Numbered from the stretch's first letter, positions 1 to 9,217 are shown. The stretch is DNA of 64,000 nucleotides from Allomuricauda sp. ARW1Y1 (GCF_013407935.1 NZ_JACBZU010000001.1:620001-684000), one strand, 5' to 3'. The notes: a model not told the origin generated them from the sequence alone. Numbers and translations are program-made.

Positions 1-146
1 ACAATGGAGTCACCTTCTTCATGCTGTAACAAAAGTTTGGAAGTATTGAAAACCCGTTGGATGTGGAACCAGTCATGGCCTCCTTCGGCATCGCTCAGTT
101 CCCTTTTTACAAAGGCAATTGTATTTTGAATAAGTTGGTTCTCCAT
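1..146 (-). CDS. HD-superfamily phosphohydrolase, N-terminal fragment
   Basis: Only the first 48 codons are inside the window; the gene runs off the left edge. Reading down from the ATG at 146, the protein contains GHDWFHIQRVFN at about residues 28-39. That resembles the HDxxHxxRV start of predicted HD-domain hydrolases (YedJ-like), in which His and Asp bind a metal for phosphate-ester hydrolysis. The start lies 2 bases past the plsC stop, so the two genes are probably co-transcribed. The substrate cannot be told, and the rest of the HD signature is not visible. Confidence 0.6.
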   Translation of the reverse strand, partial: MENQLIQNTIAFVKRELSDAEGGHDWFHIQRVFNTSKLLLQHEEGDSI

Positions 147-148
147 TA

Positions 149-883
149 TTATCCCGTTTTGACCCCAGAAACAATTAGGTTTTCAATTTGGGTGATGAGC
201 TCATCAGGGTTTCCCGAATTTTCCAAGGGCGGATGCACATCGAAGGTAACGTGGGAGCCCAATCCCATAGGAAATTTGCCGTAACGGAGCAGTTTCCATG
301 AATTATTAATGCTGATGGGCACGATTAGGGCCGATGGCGCATTTTTCATCATCACTTTTAGACCAGTGGTCCTAAAGGGCTTGGGCACCCCGTTTCGGCT
401 TCGGGTGCCTTCAGGAAAAATCACGGCACTGCGGTTATTGGTTTCAATGTACTTGCCCAACTTTTGAAGCTCGGCAATGGATTGCTTAGGGTCTTTTCTG
501 TTGATCAACGCAGAACCTCCATGGCGAAGGTTATAGGAAACACTTGGGATTCCTTTTCCTAATTCGATTTTGCTGACAAACTTTGGGTGGAACTTGCGCA
601 TGTACCAGATAATTGGGGGGATATCGTACATGCTTTGGTGATTGGTCACAATGATGAGGGGTCTATCCGTTGGAAGTTGCTGTTGGTTTCTGAAAGTATA
701 CCGGGTTCCCAAAACATTCGTGCACCGCATAATGAACCAATTGAGGACGGATACACTTTTTTTGTGAGCATTATATCCAATCAGATTGAGACACAACCAT
801 TGTATGGGATGAAAAATGACCAATACCAGACCAAACAACAGGAAAAAGAGAATGGTCAAAGGATAGGATAACAATTTTAGCAC
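149..883 (-). CDS. plsC: 1-acyl-sn-glycerol-3-phosphate acyltransferase
   Basis: Transfers an acyl chain to lysophosphatidic acid to make phosphatidic acid, at the inner membrane. With a GTG start at 883 the product has 244 residues: a hydrophobic N-terminus (about 5-25), the catalytic motif NHQSMYD (81-87, HX4D type) and the acceptor-binding motif FPEGTRSR (156-163). The open frame extends to 922, but that start would sit inside the terminator hairpin of the upstream gene, so 883 is preferred; a TTG at 874 is also possible. The HD-hydrolase gene follows 2 bases after the stop. The family call is firm, the start is not. Confidence 0.9.
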   Translation of the reverse strand: MLKLLSYPLTILFFLLFGLVLVIFHPIQWLCLNLIGYNAHKKSVSVLNWFIMRCTNVLGTRYTFRNQQQLPTDRPLIIVTNHQSMYDIPPIIWYMRKFHPKFVSKIELGKGIPSVSYNLRHGGSALINRKDPKQSIAELQKLGKYIETNNRSAVIFPEGTRSRNGVPKPFRTTGLKVMMKNAPSALIVPISINNSWKLLRYGKFPMGLGSHVTFDVHPPLENSGNPDELITQIENLIVSGVKTG

Positions 884-910
884 TATGATGGTTTTTAGGT
901 TGCGTAAAAA

Positions 911-936
911 TAAAAAAACCACCTATTAAGGTGGCT
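911..936 (-). terminator. Rho-independent terminator of the bacilliredoxin gene
   Basis: A hairpin with arms ACCACCT / AGGTGG (about 918-934) is followed on the minus strand by seven T. It sits just after the bacilliredoxin stop and before plsC. It argues against starting plsC at 922. Confidence 0.75.
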
Positions 937-960
937 ATTTGTTATAGGATTTGCCCAATG

Positions 961-1371
961 TTAGCAATGCTCGTTGTAGGCTTCCATCAGGTTTTCCGCG
1001 ATAAGCTCGGCAGGCCTGCCCTCGATGTGGTGTCTTTCTATCATGTGCACCAACTCCCCATCTTTGAACAAGGCCATGCTTGGTGAAGATGGAGGAAACG
1101 GAACCATATGGTTTCTTGCTGTTTGCACGGCATCCATGTCCACACCTGCAAAAACGGTCACCAAGTTGTCGGGTGTCTTACTATTTTGAAGGCTCAATTT
1201 GGCTGCAGGTCGGGCATTGGCCGCTGCACAGCCACAAACCGAATTTACTACGACCAATGTGGTGCCGCTCTTTTTTAAAGCATTTTCAACGGCTTCGCTT
1301 GTATGTAGTTCTTCAAACCCGGCTCCGGCCAAGTCTTCGCGCATAGGTTTTACCAATTCTTCTGGATACAT
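961..1371 (-). CDS. BrxA/BrxB family bacilliredoxin
   Basis: A 136-residue thioredoxin-fold protein of the DUF1094 (YphP/YqiW) family, which in Firmicutes removes bacillithiol from proteins. The characteristic NSVCGCAAAN segment is present, with the CGC motif at 46-48. The frame stays open to 1458, but the ATG at 1371 gives the family's usual length and N-terminus (MYPEELV) and lies downstream of a -7-like element, so it is chosen. The gene is divergent from the TerB/J-domain gene and ends in its own terminator. Whether this organism makes bacillithiol cannot be seen here. Confidence 0.9.
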   Translation of the reverse strand: MYPEELVKPMREDLAGAGFEELHTSEAVENALKKSGTTLVVVNSVCGCAAANARPAAKLSLQNSKTPDNLVTVFAGVDMDAVQTARNHMVPFPPSSPSMALFKDGELVHMIERHHIEGRPAELIAENLMEAYNEHC

Positions 1372-1393
1372 AGACTTCGATTTAATTAGGATA

Positions 1394-1401
1394 CAAAGAT
1401 A
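1394..1401 (-). promoter_or_regulatory. -7 promoter element of the bacilliredoxin gene
   Basis: TATCTTTG on the minus strand matches the Bacteroidota -7 consensus TAnnTTTG and lies 22 bases before the ATG at 1371. No clear TTTG -33 box is found at the usual distance. Confidence 0.5.
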
Positions 1402-1446
1402 AGGGATCGTTTGGTTTTTTTCATTACCCTTAACATTGCATAAAGC

Positions 1447-1475
1447 TTTGTTTGTCAATCAAACCCCTATCTTTG
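1447..1475 (+). promoter_or_regulatory. Bacteroidota-type promoter of the TerB/J-domain gene
   Basis: TTTG (1447-1450), a 17-base spacer, then TATCTTTG (1468-1475). This fits the Bacteroidota -33/-7 pattern and lies 18 bases before the ATG at 1494. Confidence 0.65.
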
Positions 1476-1493
1476 CCCTTTAAATTTTGATGC

Positions 1494-2231
1494 ATGATCA
1501 AGTGGATAGCCGCCTTTCTCGGTTATTTTATGTTTAGGTTTCCCGGAGCTGTTTTGGGATTTATCGTAGGAACATTCTTGGACAATTTAGGCGGTTCAAG
1601 CAGTAGGTCGGGTTCCATTTTTGAGAATGTGACGCGGCAATCGGTTTCCCCGGCCGATTTTGAGCTGAACCTGCTTTCTTTGTGTTCCATCATTATTAAG
1701 GCCGATGGACAGGTAAATCAACGGGAGCTCGACTATGTGCGCCAATATTTTCTGAGCACCTACGGCAAGGAAAAGGCCAATGCCATTTTCAGGACGTTCA
1801 ACGAGGTCATCAAAAAGCGGGAGATATCTACCCAACGAATTTGTAATTTTATGGTGCAGCGTACCCGTTACGAAGTACGGTTGCAGATGTTGCACTTTCT
1901 GTTCGGCATTGCCCAGTCCGATGGGCAGGTGAGCAAGGGCGAAGTGGAAAAGCTCCGTGAAATTGCCGGGTACTTTCGGTTGAGCCAACACGATTTTGAG
2001 AGTATCATGGCCATGTTCATCAAATCTGCTGATACGGCGTACAAAATTCTGGAAATCGAGAAGACCGCCACGGACGAAGAAGTCAAGAAGGCATACCGAA
2101 CCATGGCCAAAAAGTACCATCCGGATAGGGTGGTGACAGAGAACGAAGCTATACGAAAGGGAGCGGAGGAGAAGTTCAAGGAAGTGCAAAAGGCTTACGA
2201 GACCATACAAAAAGAAAGAGGTATTTCTTAA
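1494..2231 (+). CDS. TerB and J-domain membrane-anchored co-chaperone (DjlA-like)
   Basis: 245 residues in DjlA order: an N-terminal membrane segment (about 4-30), a TerB-like helical domain (about 55-170), and a C-terminal J domain (about 181-243) with the HPD tripeptide at 209-211 that stimulates DnaK ATPase. In E. coli, DjlA is a membrane-anchored DnaK partner in envelope stress signalling; the same role here is inferred. The gene has its own promoter and is followed 10 bases later by the HupE-like gene, so the two may share a transcript. Confidence 0.85.
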   Translation: MIKWIAAFLGYFMFRFPGAVLGFIVGTFLDNLGGSSSRSGSIFENVTRQSVSPADFELNLLSLCSIIIKADGQVNQRELDYVRQYFLSTYGKEKANAIFRTFNEVIKKREISTQRICNFMVQRTRYEVRLQMLHFLFGIAQSDGQVSKGEVEKLREIAGYFRLSQHDFESIMAMFIKSADTAYKILEIEKTATDEEVKKAYRTMAKKYHPDRVVTENEAIRKGAEEKFKEVQKAYETIQKERGIS

Positions 2232-2241
2232 CCAATATATT

Positions 2242-2826
2242 ATGCAAGAGTTTTTGTTCTACATCAAGTTGGGGCTGGACCACGTGCTGGATTTTGGCGC
2301 TTATGATCATATTTTGTTTTTATCAGCCTTGGCCGTACCCTTTACCTTTAGACATTGGAAACGGGTGCTCATATTGGCTACTATTTTTACCATAACGCAT
2401 TGTCTCTCCTTGGCTTTGTCGGTTTATGAAGTCGCTACCGTTGACGTAAGTCTGATAGAATTTTTGATTCCTGTAACCATACTCCTTACGGCCCTGTTCA
2501 ATTTTGCCTACGTGTACAAGGAAGCACTTGACGTTGGACTCTTCCTGCACGCATTGGCTACGGCTTTCTTCGGGTTGATCCATGGTTTCGGATTTTCCAA
2601 TTACTTTAAAATGTTGATGGCCGAGGAGGAGGAAAAGATTACCCCTTTGTTGGGTTTTGCCACGGGAATCGAGCTGTCCCAGGTTACCATTATATTGATG
2701 GTTTTGGCCATCGCCTATGTAGTTTTGGACCTATTCAAGGTAAGGCGTTCCATTTTTATAGCAGTAGCATCAATTTTAATCATTGCCATTACAATACCCC
2801 TGCTCATTGCTACGTTCCCCAAGTAG
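2242..2826 (+). CDS. HupE/UreJ-like membrane protein
   Basis: 194 residues with about six hydrophobic segments. Conserved histidines sit at 14, 23 (YDH), 53 (ITHCLSL), 103 and 114 (LIHGFGFS), a pattern of the HupE/UreJ_2 family. Some family members are linked to nickel handling for hydrogenase or urease, but neither enzyme occurs in this window, so metal transport is only a possibility. It follows the J-domain gene by 10 bases. The family call is good, the function unknown. Confidence 0.75.
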   Translation: MQEFLFYIKLGLDHVLDFGAYDHILFLSALAVPFTFRHWKRVLILATIFTITHCLSLALSVYEVATVDVSLIEFLIPVTILLTALFNFAYVYKEALDVGLFLHALATAFFGLIHGFGFSNYFKMLMAEEEEKITPLLGFATGIELSQVTIILMVLAIAYVVLDLFKVRRSIFIAVASILIIAITIPLLIATFPK

Positions 2827-2911
2827 GAACCTTCGTTAAATTTTATCGAATAAGGTTGTGAGGGTCTTGTAAAGCAGGTATATTTAGTTAAATATCAGCG
2901 TTTTTGGATTT

Positions 2912-3349
2912 ATGAAGGCGAGCAAACAAGAAAAATACGATAAGGCCTACTTGCGGATGGCCCAAGAGTGGGGAAAACTATCGTATTGCAAAAGAAGGCA
3001 GGTCGGAGCCATTATCGTCAAGGATAGGATGATCATTTCCGATGGCTACAATGGAACACCCACTGGTTTTGAGAATTACTGTGAAGACGAAGAGGGCTAC
3101 ACCAAATGGTACGTGCTCCATGCTGAAGCCAATGCCATTCTCAAGGTAGCTTCATCCACACAATCCTGTGCAGGGGCCACTTTGTACATTACGTTGTCCC
3201 CGTGTAGAGAGTGTAGCAAGCTCGTTCACCAAGCTGGCATAAAACGTGTGGTATACCAGAAAGCGTACAAAGACGACTCTGGATTAAAATTTCTGGAAAG
3301 GGCAGGCGTAGAGATTGTGCATTTGCCTGTTTTGGAAGAAATGGTTTAA
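2912..3349 (+). CDS. dCMP deaminase family protein (ComEB-like)
   Basis: 145 residues of the zinc cytidine-deaminase fold. The zinc and proton-shuttle motif HAE is at 70-72 and PCREC at 97-101 supplies the two zinc cysteines. The N-terminal GYNGTP segment (about 45-50) is typical of deoxycytidylate deaminases, which make dUMP for thymidylate synthesis. It is 15 bases upstream of the S41 protease gene and probably co-transcribed. The cytosolic role is inferred from the family. Confidence 0.88.
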   Translation: MKASKQEKYDKAYLRMAQEWGKLSYCKRRQVGAIIVKDRMIISDGYNGTPTGFENYCEDEEGYTKWYVLHAEANAILKVASSTQSCAGATLYITLSPCRECSKLVHQAGIKRVVYQKAYKDDSGLKFLERAGVEIVHLPVLEEMV

Positions 3350-3364
3350 AACCATAATTGCTAT

Positions 3365-4993
3365 ATGAAAAAGATTAAAGGATATATTTGGCCCACGTTA
3401 CTTGCTTTAGCGGTGGCCCTTGGCATATTTATCGGAGGCAAGCTCCATTTTAATGATTCGCCGGAGAAGCTCTTCTCCACCAATTCCAAAAAGGATAAAC
3501 TCAATAGGCTTATTGACTACATCGACTATGAATATGTGGATGATGTGGATACCGATAGCATTGTGGACGTGACCGTCAACAATATTTTGGGCAAGTTAGA
3601 CCCACACTCCGTGTACATTCCCAAAGATGAAATGAAGGACGTTGCGGAAAGCATGAAAGGGGATTTTGCTGGAATAGGAGTGAGTTTCTACATGTACCGC
3701 GATACCATTACCGTAATCAGAACCATTAAAAATGGTCCAAGCTACATAGGGGGCATCAAACCTGGCGACCGTATCCTTATGGCCGACAATGACACCCTTT
3801 TCGGACGTAGAATAGCCAACGACGATGTGGTTTCCACCTTAAAAGGCAAAATAGGGACCAAGGTCAATCTCAAGGTATATCGAAAGAGCGAAGATAAACT
3901 GATGGATGTTCCTGTGGTCCGTGATAGGGTGCCTATACGCAGTGTGGATGCCTACTACATGCTCACCAAGGATATGGGCTACATCAAAATCAATCGTTTT
4001 GCCGAGTCCACCTTTGATGAGTTCAAAGACGCGCTCAGAAAATTGAAGTTGCGCGGGGCCGAAAAGTTAACGCTCGACCTCAGGGACAACCCTGGCGGAT
4101 ATTTGGGCATTGCCGAGCAATTGGCCGATGAGTTTTTGGGTGAGGATAAATTGATTCTGTTCACCAAGAACAAAAAAGGGCGAATCAACAAGGCGTATGC
4201 CACCAAGAAAGGGGATTTTGAGGACAAACCCGTTTATGTGTTGATCAACGAACGTTCCGCATCTGCCAGTGAAATTATTGCAGGTGCTTTGCAAGACAAC
4301 GATATTGGGACCATTGTGGGGCGCCGTTCATTTGGAAAGGGACTTGTGCAGCGCGAAATGGATTTGGGTGATGGCTCAGCGGTTCGGCTGACCGTTTCCC
4401 GATACTACACCCCAACCGGGCGTTCCATCCAAAAATCCTATAAGGATGGCAACTACGATTATTACCATAGGTTCATGGAGCGATACGAAAGCGGAGAACT
4501 GCTCTCTGCGGACAGTATCAAAGTAGCCGATTCCTTAAAGTTTGTTACCCCAAAAGGAAAGGTAGTCTATGGTGGTGGAGGAATTATTCCCGATGTATTT
4601 GTGCCTATTGGCAGTAATCAAGAGGAAGCCATTGAGAGTATGGATGAGACCTATCAATTCTTTGCAAGGTTTATTTTTGAGCACTTGGAGGAGGATCGGA
4701 CCCGATATGAAGGGTACACCCAAAACGAGTTTTTGGATGAATTCCGAGTGGATGATATCCTTTTTGATAACTTTATCCAATTTGTGCTGGACCGCAAAAT
4801 AAAGTTGGACTTCTACGCATACGAGGACAAGATAAAGGCTTATCTAAAGGCCAATATTGCGGAACAGTTGTTCTCGCCCAACTTATCCGCGCAGATCAAA
4901 GGAGATTACGACAGCATGTTGCAACGGGTCAAGGAGTTGGACAAGGCCGATATCGAAGCTTCACAACTTGGTTCGGTGGAAATGAAACCTTAG
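3365..4993 (+). CDS. S41 family C-terminal processing peptidase
   Basis: 542 residues. An N-terminal hydrophobic anchor (about 8-24) places the enzyme in the periplasm. A PDZ domain (about 95-175) is followed by the protease core: the nucleophile is Ser300 in RSASASEI and the general base is Lys325 in SFGKG, 25 residues later as in E. coli Tsp (Ser430/Lys455). The last ~140 residues are helical and charged. Such proteases trim or degrade envelope proteins by their C-termini. The stop codon lies 1 base from the stop of the convergent small membrane-protein gene. Confidence 0.92.
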   Translation: MKKIKGYIWPTLLALAVALGIFIGGKLHFNDSPEKLFSTNSKKDKLNRLIDYIDYEYVDDVDTDSIVDVTVNNILGKLDPHSVYIPKDEMKDVAESMKGDFAGIGVSFYMYRDTITVIRTIKNGPSYIGGIKPGDRILMADNDTLFGRRIANDDVVSTLKGKIGTKVNLKVYRKSEDKLMDVPVVRDRVPIRSVDAYYMLTKDMGYIKINRFAESTFDEFKDALRKLKLRGAEKLTLDLRDNPGGYLGIAEQLADEFLGEDKLILFTKNKKGRINKAYATKKGDFEDKPVYVLINERSASASEIIAGALQDNDIGTIVGRRSFGKGLVQREMDLGDGSAVRLTVSRYYTPTGRSIQKSYKDGNYDYYHRFMERYESGELLSADSIKVADSLKFVTPKGKVVYGGGGIIPDVFVPIGSNQEEAIESMDETYQFFARFIFEHLEEDRTRYEGYTQNEFLDEFRVDDILFDNFIQFVLDRKIKLDFYAYEDKIKAYLKANIAEQLFSPNLSAQIKGDYDSMLQRVKELDKADIEASQLGSVEMKP

Positions 4994-4994
4994 A

Positions 4995-5195
4995 TCAATC
5001 CTTTAGTTTCTTGTCGATTTTTTTGGAGGTCATAAAAATCAACATCAACACAATGGCACACAATGAGGCCACTATCCCGATAAGGGCAATGGTGCTATCG
5101 CCCTGAAAAGGTTGTTCAAAATCGACCAAGGTGACGTTAAAGGCAATAAGGGCCAAAGCAAGTACGATTAAAATTACGGCGAAGGTCTTGTTCAT
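4995..5195 (-). CDS. Small two-helix membrane protein
   Basis: 66 residues with two hydrophobic helices (about 5-22 and 36-55) and a lysine-rich C-terminal tail, predicting a small inner-membrane protein with a cytoplasmic tail. I do not recognise a family. It begins 9 bases after the MarC-family stop, so it is probably the second gene of that operon. Function unknown. Confidence 0.65.
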   Translation of the reverse strand: MNKTFAVILIVLALALIAFNVTLVDFEQPFQGDSTIALIGIVASLCAIVLMLIFMTSKKIDKKLKD

Positions 5196-5204
5196 AGCAT
5201 TGTT

Positions 5205-5789
5205 TTAAGCAGCGTGCGACAATAACTCGTTTACATTGGTGGCAAAAAGTTTTACGGCAATGGCCATTAAGATGACCCCAAACACTTTTCGAATAATATT
5301 AAGTCCATTTTTGCCCAAAATCCGTTCGATCTTGGCACTGGACTTTAGCACGATGTATACAAAGATAACGTTTATAATAATGGCGACGATAATGTTCTCC
5401 ACGTGGTATTCTGCCCGTAAGGAGAGAATAGATGTCAAGGTACCTGCACCAGCAATCAATGGAAAGGCGATGGGCACAATGGATGCCGTCTCAGGCTCAT
5501 CATCCCGGTAAAGCGATATGCCTAAAATCATTTCAATAGCCAGGAAAAAGATGATAAAAGCCCCGGCCACGGCAAAGGAATTGACATCTATACCTATCAA
5601 CTTTAGGATGCTTTCACCAACAAATAGGAAGGCAATCATGATACAGGTGGCCACAATGGAGGCCTTTTCGGACTGCACGTGCCCCACTTTACGGCGAAGC
5701 GATAAAATAATCGGGATACTTCCCAAAATATCGATTACGGCAAACAAGATCATTCCAGCGGTTGCTATTTCCTTTACGTTAAAATTCAT
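5205..5789 (-). CDS. MarC family integral membrane protein
   Basis: 194 residues from the ATG at 5789, with about six transmembrane helices and the MarC-type N-terminus (ATAGMILFAVIDILGSIPII). The frame extends to 5843, but the extra 18 residues are polar and not family-like, so the inner ATG is used. MarC was once tied to multiple antibiotic resistance, but that has been questioned and the true function is unknown. The small two-helix protein gene follows in the same direction. Confidence 0.85.
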   Translation of the reverse strand: MNFNVKEIATAGMILFAVIDILGSIPIILSLRRKVGHVQSEKASIVATCIMIAFLFVGESILKLIGIDVNSFAVAGAFIIFFLAIEMILGISLYRDDEPETASIVPIAFPLIAGAGTLTSILSLRAEYHVENIIVAIIINVIFVYIVLKSSAKIERILGKNGLNIIRKVFGVILMAIAVKLFATNVNELLSHAA

Positions 5790-5911
5790 GGCGTCATTTT
5801 TTTCGGACGGCAAATTTACGGGTAAAAAATACTTTTGGATCACATAAAATGTTTAGAAATCATCAATTTTTTGGTTTTAGATTACCTTTGCCAAAAAAGT
5901 AAGGGCAGACT

Positions 5912-6484
5912 ATGTTCCAGATTGGAAAAACCATTGTATCCGAAGAGATTTTGGAGAATGATTTTGTATGCAACCTAACCGCATGCAAAGGTGCTTGTTG
6001 TGTAGGAGGAGAATACGGGGCGCCATTGGAAGATGCTGAAACCGATAAATTGGTGGACATCTACCATAAGGTGAAACCGTTTTTGCGTCCTGAAGGTATT
6101 GCTGCCATTGAAGAACAGGGTGCTTTTGTAAAAGGTGAAGATGGGGAATGGGAAACGCCTTTGGTGGACAACAATGAATGTGCTTATGTGATCTTTTCCG
6201 ATAAGGGCATCGCCAAATGCGGTCTTGAGGCTGCCTACGAAGCGGGAGCTACCAAGTGGAAGAAACCTCTTTCTTGCTATTTATACCCTGTTCGCACACG
6301 GGAGTACAGCGAATTCACCGCGGTGAACTACCACAAATGGGAAATATGCGACCCTGCCTGTACGTTGGGGGCAGAACTAAAGGTGCCGATATACAAATTT
6401 GTAAAGGATGCCTTGATCAAAAAGTTTGGCAAAAAGTGGTATAGCGAACTGGAAGAGGTCGCGGCAGCAAGCGCTAAATCGTAG
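5912..6484 (+). CDS. DUF3109 family cysteine-rich protein
   Basis: 190 residues, soluble. Cysteines cluster near the start (C20, C25, C29, C30 in CNLTACKGACC) and recur in NNECAY, AKCGLEA, LSCYLYPVR and WEICDPACTLG. The arrangement recalls YkgJ-type CxnC proteins thought to bind zinc or an iron-sulfur cluster; this is inference. A TACCTTTG -7-like element lies at 5883-5890. The last 11 bases overlap the end of the convergent histidine kinase gene. Biochemical role unknown. Confidence 0.82.
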   Translation: MFQIGKTIVSEEILENDFVCNLTACKGACCVGGEYGAPLEDAETDKLVDIYHKVKPFLRPEGIAAIEEQGAFVKGEDGEWETPLVDNNECAYVIFSDKGIAKCGLEAAYEAGATKWKKPLSCYLYPVRTREYSEFTAVNYHKWEICDPACTLGAELKVPIYKFVKDALIKKFGKKWYSELEEVAAASAKS

Positions 6485-8441
6485 GGATGTCCAATACCAC
6501 TTTGGTTCCGTTGGGATCCCCGTTCTCATCGAACAGGTCCAAAATATCCACATCAAATTTGTTCTGGTAGTCCTTGGCAAAATTGGCCAAGCGTTCCTTG
6601 GTGATGCGAATTCCAAGTGATTTGCGTTTCAATACCCGATTTTCCTTGTTTACCTCGGCCATGGTGCGCCCAATGCCATTGTCCACAATCTCTATGGAAA
6701 CATGGCCCTTGTCCTTGTGTTTTACGTTGATCTGGATTTTTTTATCCCCTTCTTTTGGTGATAATCCGTGCCAGAGAGAGTTTTCCAAAAAGGGTTGCAG
6801 GGTGAGCGAAGGTATTTTGATGTTGTCTATATTGATATCTTCCTCTACCTCAATTTTAAAATCGATTTCATTGGAAAAGCGTATGTTTTCAATGTTCATG
6901 TAAAGTTCCATGGTCTCCAATTCCTCCGATAAGGGGATTTCCTTTTGTGAAGATGCCTCCAGAATCTTACGGACGAGTTTTGAAAACTTGTTTAGGTAGT
7001 GAACAGCGTTTTTCTGTTCGTTGTTGATGATATAAAGCTTGATGGAGTTCAAGGAATTAAATAGAAAATGGGGATTCATTTGGCTGCGCAGCATTTGCTG
7101 CTCCAAAGTGAGCACCCTTTTTTCGTTTTTGCTCTGGTATTGGCGGTAAAGAATATAAAGGATGGACGAAATCAGTCCTACGATCAAGGCACTGACCAAA
7201 AGCGTTGTCTGGTTTTTTTTAAGTCGTAACCGCACAATTTCATTCTCTTTGGCCAACACCGCGATCTGGTTGTTCTTTTTCTCATTTTCGTACCGAACGA
7301 TGATGTCGTTCATGTACCTTAGATTGGTAGCGCTTGAAATCTGCTTTTCGGATTCGGATGCCTTTTTGTAGAACTCATATGCCATTTTGAAATTCCCCCT
7401 GGTTTGTTCTAAAAACGTCATTTTTTCGTATCCATAGAGGATATTGGTGGGAATATTTCGGTTTTGCGCCATTTTTAATCCCTCTTGGATAAAATCTTCT
7501 GCCACTTTGTAGTTCGCCAGTTTGGTATGGGCCCATCCTGTGTTGATGTAGACCAAGGAAGTAATGGAAAAGTCTCCGATTTTTTTGGCTTCTTCCTGCA
7601 AGGGTTCCAAGAGTACCAGGGCCAGATAGGGCATGTCCTGCTTCAAGTAGATTTGGGCCAAACTATTTTTGCAAATGACACGGCCGATATCCGAATCGAT
7701 TTCCTCGTTATAGGCCAAGGACTTTCTGTAGTTTTCCAGTGCGCCCTCCAAATCGCCTTTTTCTTCCAAGCAATGTCCTATGTTCTGGTGATTGATGGCC
7801 AAGCCCAACTTATTGTTCAGCTCCTCTTCCAGTTTTAGGGCCCTTTTAAACTGCATAATGGCCAAATCGTACTGTTCCAAGGTTTGGTACAGGTTTCCGA
7901 TTCCGTTCAGGGCCACATTGATACTGCGCTTGATGTGGTTGGATGGGTTCTCCACTTCTTCTGCCAACTCGAGTGCTTTTTGGTTGTAGTCCAAAGCGGT
8001 TTTAATGGCATCCGTGCGTCTATAGACCACCCCGAGCATATTAAGGCTCAAAATCTTAAAGTCGGTACTATTGCCCTCTTCTGCCGCCTCCAGTGCCTGT
8101 TCATGGAGGTTGACAGACTTTTCGTATTGGGAAAAGTTACGATATTTCATGCCCAATTGATTCAGCGCATAGGATTGTCCCACTGGATAATCGTTCGCTG
8201 CACTCAAGTCGGCAAAATATCGTAGAAGGGTGGTGTCCTTTTTTTCTTCATAAAGCTCTTGGTCCAGAACTTCATAGGTTTTTGGTTGTAACTGAACAAG
8301 GGTTTCCGCTTTTTCCTGAAATGCTTCTGGAATTTCTTGGGCTTCCAATCCCCCTAGAACCAAGAAAAAAAGGAAAGCCGTAACCGCCGACCTTTGTGCT
8401 CGATACAGGTTTTCGATGGGATGGAACTTTGATGTGGGCAC
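6474..8441 (-). CDS. TPR-containing LytS-type sensor histidine kinase
   Basis: 655 residues. A signal-like hydrophobic stretch (about 18-33) leads into a periplasmic region of tetratricopeptide repeats (about 85-365), a short coiled coil, one transmembrane helix (about 411-433), and a His_kinase/HATPase module. The phospho-acceptor is His458 in MNPHFLFNSLNS, and LQPFLENSLWHG is the N-box. TPR sensors of this layout are common in Bacteroidota; their ligand is usually unknown. It starts 13 bases after the LytTR regulator gene, its likely partner. The 3' end overlaps the DUF3109 gene by 11 bases. Confidence 0.92.
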   Translation of the reverse strand: MPTSKFHPIENLYRAQRSAVTAFLFFLVLGGLEAQEIPEAFQEKAETLVQLQPKTYEVLDQELYEEKKDTTLLRYFADLSAANDYPVGQSYALNQLGMKYRNFSQYEKSVNLHEQALEAAEEGNSTDFKILSLNMLGVVYRRTDAIKTALDYNQKALELAEEVENPSNHIKRSINVALNGIGNLYQTLEQYDLAIMQFKRALKLEEELNNKLGLAINHQNIGHCLEEKGDLEGALENYRKSLAYNEEIDSDIGRVICKNSLAQIYLKQDMPYLALVLLEPLQEEAKKIGDFSITSLVYINTGWAHTKLANYKVAEDFIQEGLKMAQNRNIPTNILYGYEKMTFLEQTRGNFKMAYEFYKKASESEKQISSATNLRYMNDIIVRYENEKKNNQIAVLAKENEIVRLRLKKNQTTLLVSALIVGLISSILYILYRQYQSKNEKRVLTLEQQMLRSQMNPHFLFNSLNSIKLYIINNEQKNAVHYLNKFSKLVRKILEASSQKEIPLSEELETMELYMNIENIRFSNEIDFKIEVEEDINIDNIKIPSLTLQPFLENSLWHGLSPKEGDKKIQINVKHKDKGHVSIEIVDNGIGRTMAEVNKENRVLKRKSLGIRITKERLANFAKDYQNKFDVDILDLFDENGDPNGTKVVLDIPTI

Positions 8442-8454
8442 GGGAATACGGGTA

Positions 8455-9189
8455 TTAGAGCATATCCAAAAAGTCGGATTTTTTTTGCCGGGACACTGGG
8501 ATTTTATGGTTGGATTCCAAGACTACGTAGCCGTCCGTTTTGAGGAACTCCTTTATTTTATTAAGATTGATGATGTATGAATTGTGTATGCGGAAGAAAC
8601 AGTTTTCAGGAAGCAGGGAATTGACCTCCTTTAATTTTTTGGTGAGTAGGATCTTTTGGCCGTCCGTCAAAAAAATGGTACTGTAGTTACCGTCGGATTC
8701 TGCATAAAGAATATCGTCGCTGTGCAGGAAAACGAGCTTACCGTCGGTGTTGATGGTAATTTTTTTGCTCTGTGATTCTGAATTGAAGTTGAGCAATATT
8801 TTCTCCAATCGTTCTACCGTCAGGTTTTTGGCGTTGTATTTTTTGATTTTGGCCAGGGTTACTTCAAGATCATCGGAATCTATGGGTTTTAAAAGATAGT
8901 CGATGGCCTCGTTCTTCAGGGCCTGTAGCGCATATTGATTGTAAGCCGTGGTGATGACAACGGGAAAATCCTTGTTCTTTAGATTCTTGATGAACTGAAA
9001 ACCGTCCATGGAGGGCATTTCGATATCGAGGAACAAACAATCGGGCGTGTTCTGTTCCAAATAGTTCAAGGCTTCGCGTGCATCTGTAAAGGATGCAATA
9101 ATATCCACCTCATCGCTCAAATTGGTCAGCTCCCAACTCAAACTCTGAAGGGCCTTGATTTCATCATCGACGATTACGGCTTCTATCAT
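8455..9189 (-). CDS. LytTR family response regulator
   Basis: 244 residues: a receiver domain (about 1-120) with Asp8/Asp9 and phospho-acceptor Asp55 in LFLDIEMP, and a C-terminal LytTR DNA-binding domain (about 140-244). It is the first gene of a two-gene operon with the TPR kinase. A TAAATTTG -7 element 20 bases upstream sits in a small palindrome. LytTR proteins bind short direct repeats about two helical turns apart; targets here are unknown. Confidence 0.93.
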   Translation of the reverse strand: MIEAVIVDDEIKALQSLSWELTNLSDEVDIIASFTDAREALNYLEQNTPDCLFLDIEMPSMDGFQFIKNLKNKDFPVVITTAYNQYALQALKNEAIDYLLKPIDSDDLEVTLAKIKKYNAKNLTVERLEKILLNFNSESQSKKITINTDGKLVFLHSDDILYAESDGNYSTIFLTDGQKILLTKKLKEVNSLLPENCFFRIHNSYIINLNKIKEFLKTDGYVVLESNHKIPVSRQKKSDFLDML

Positions 9190-9201
9190 AAAACTATATA
9201 C

Positions 9202-9217
9202 CTAAATTCAAATTTAG
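9202..9217 (-). promoter_or_regulatory. -7 element and small palindrome upstream of the LytTR gene
   Basis: Arms CTAAATT / AATTTAG with a 2-base centre. On the minus strand it contains TAAATTTG (9216-9209), a TAnnTTTG match. The overlap suggests the promoter might be bound by a regulator, possibly autogenously; this is inference. Confidence 0.4.
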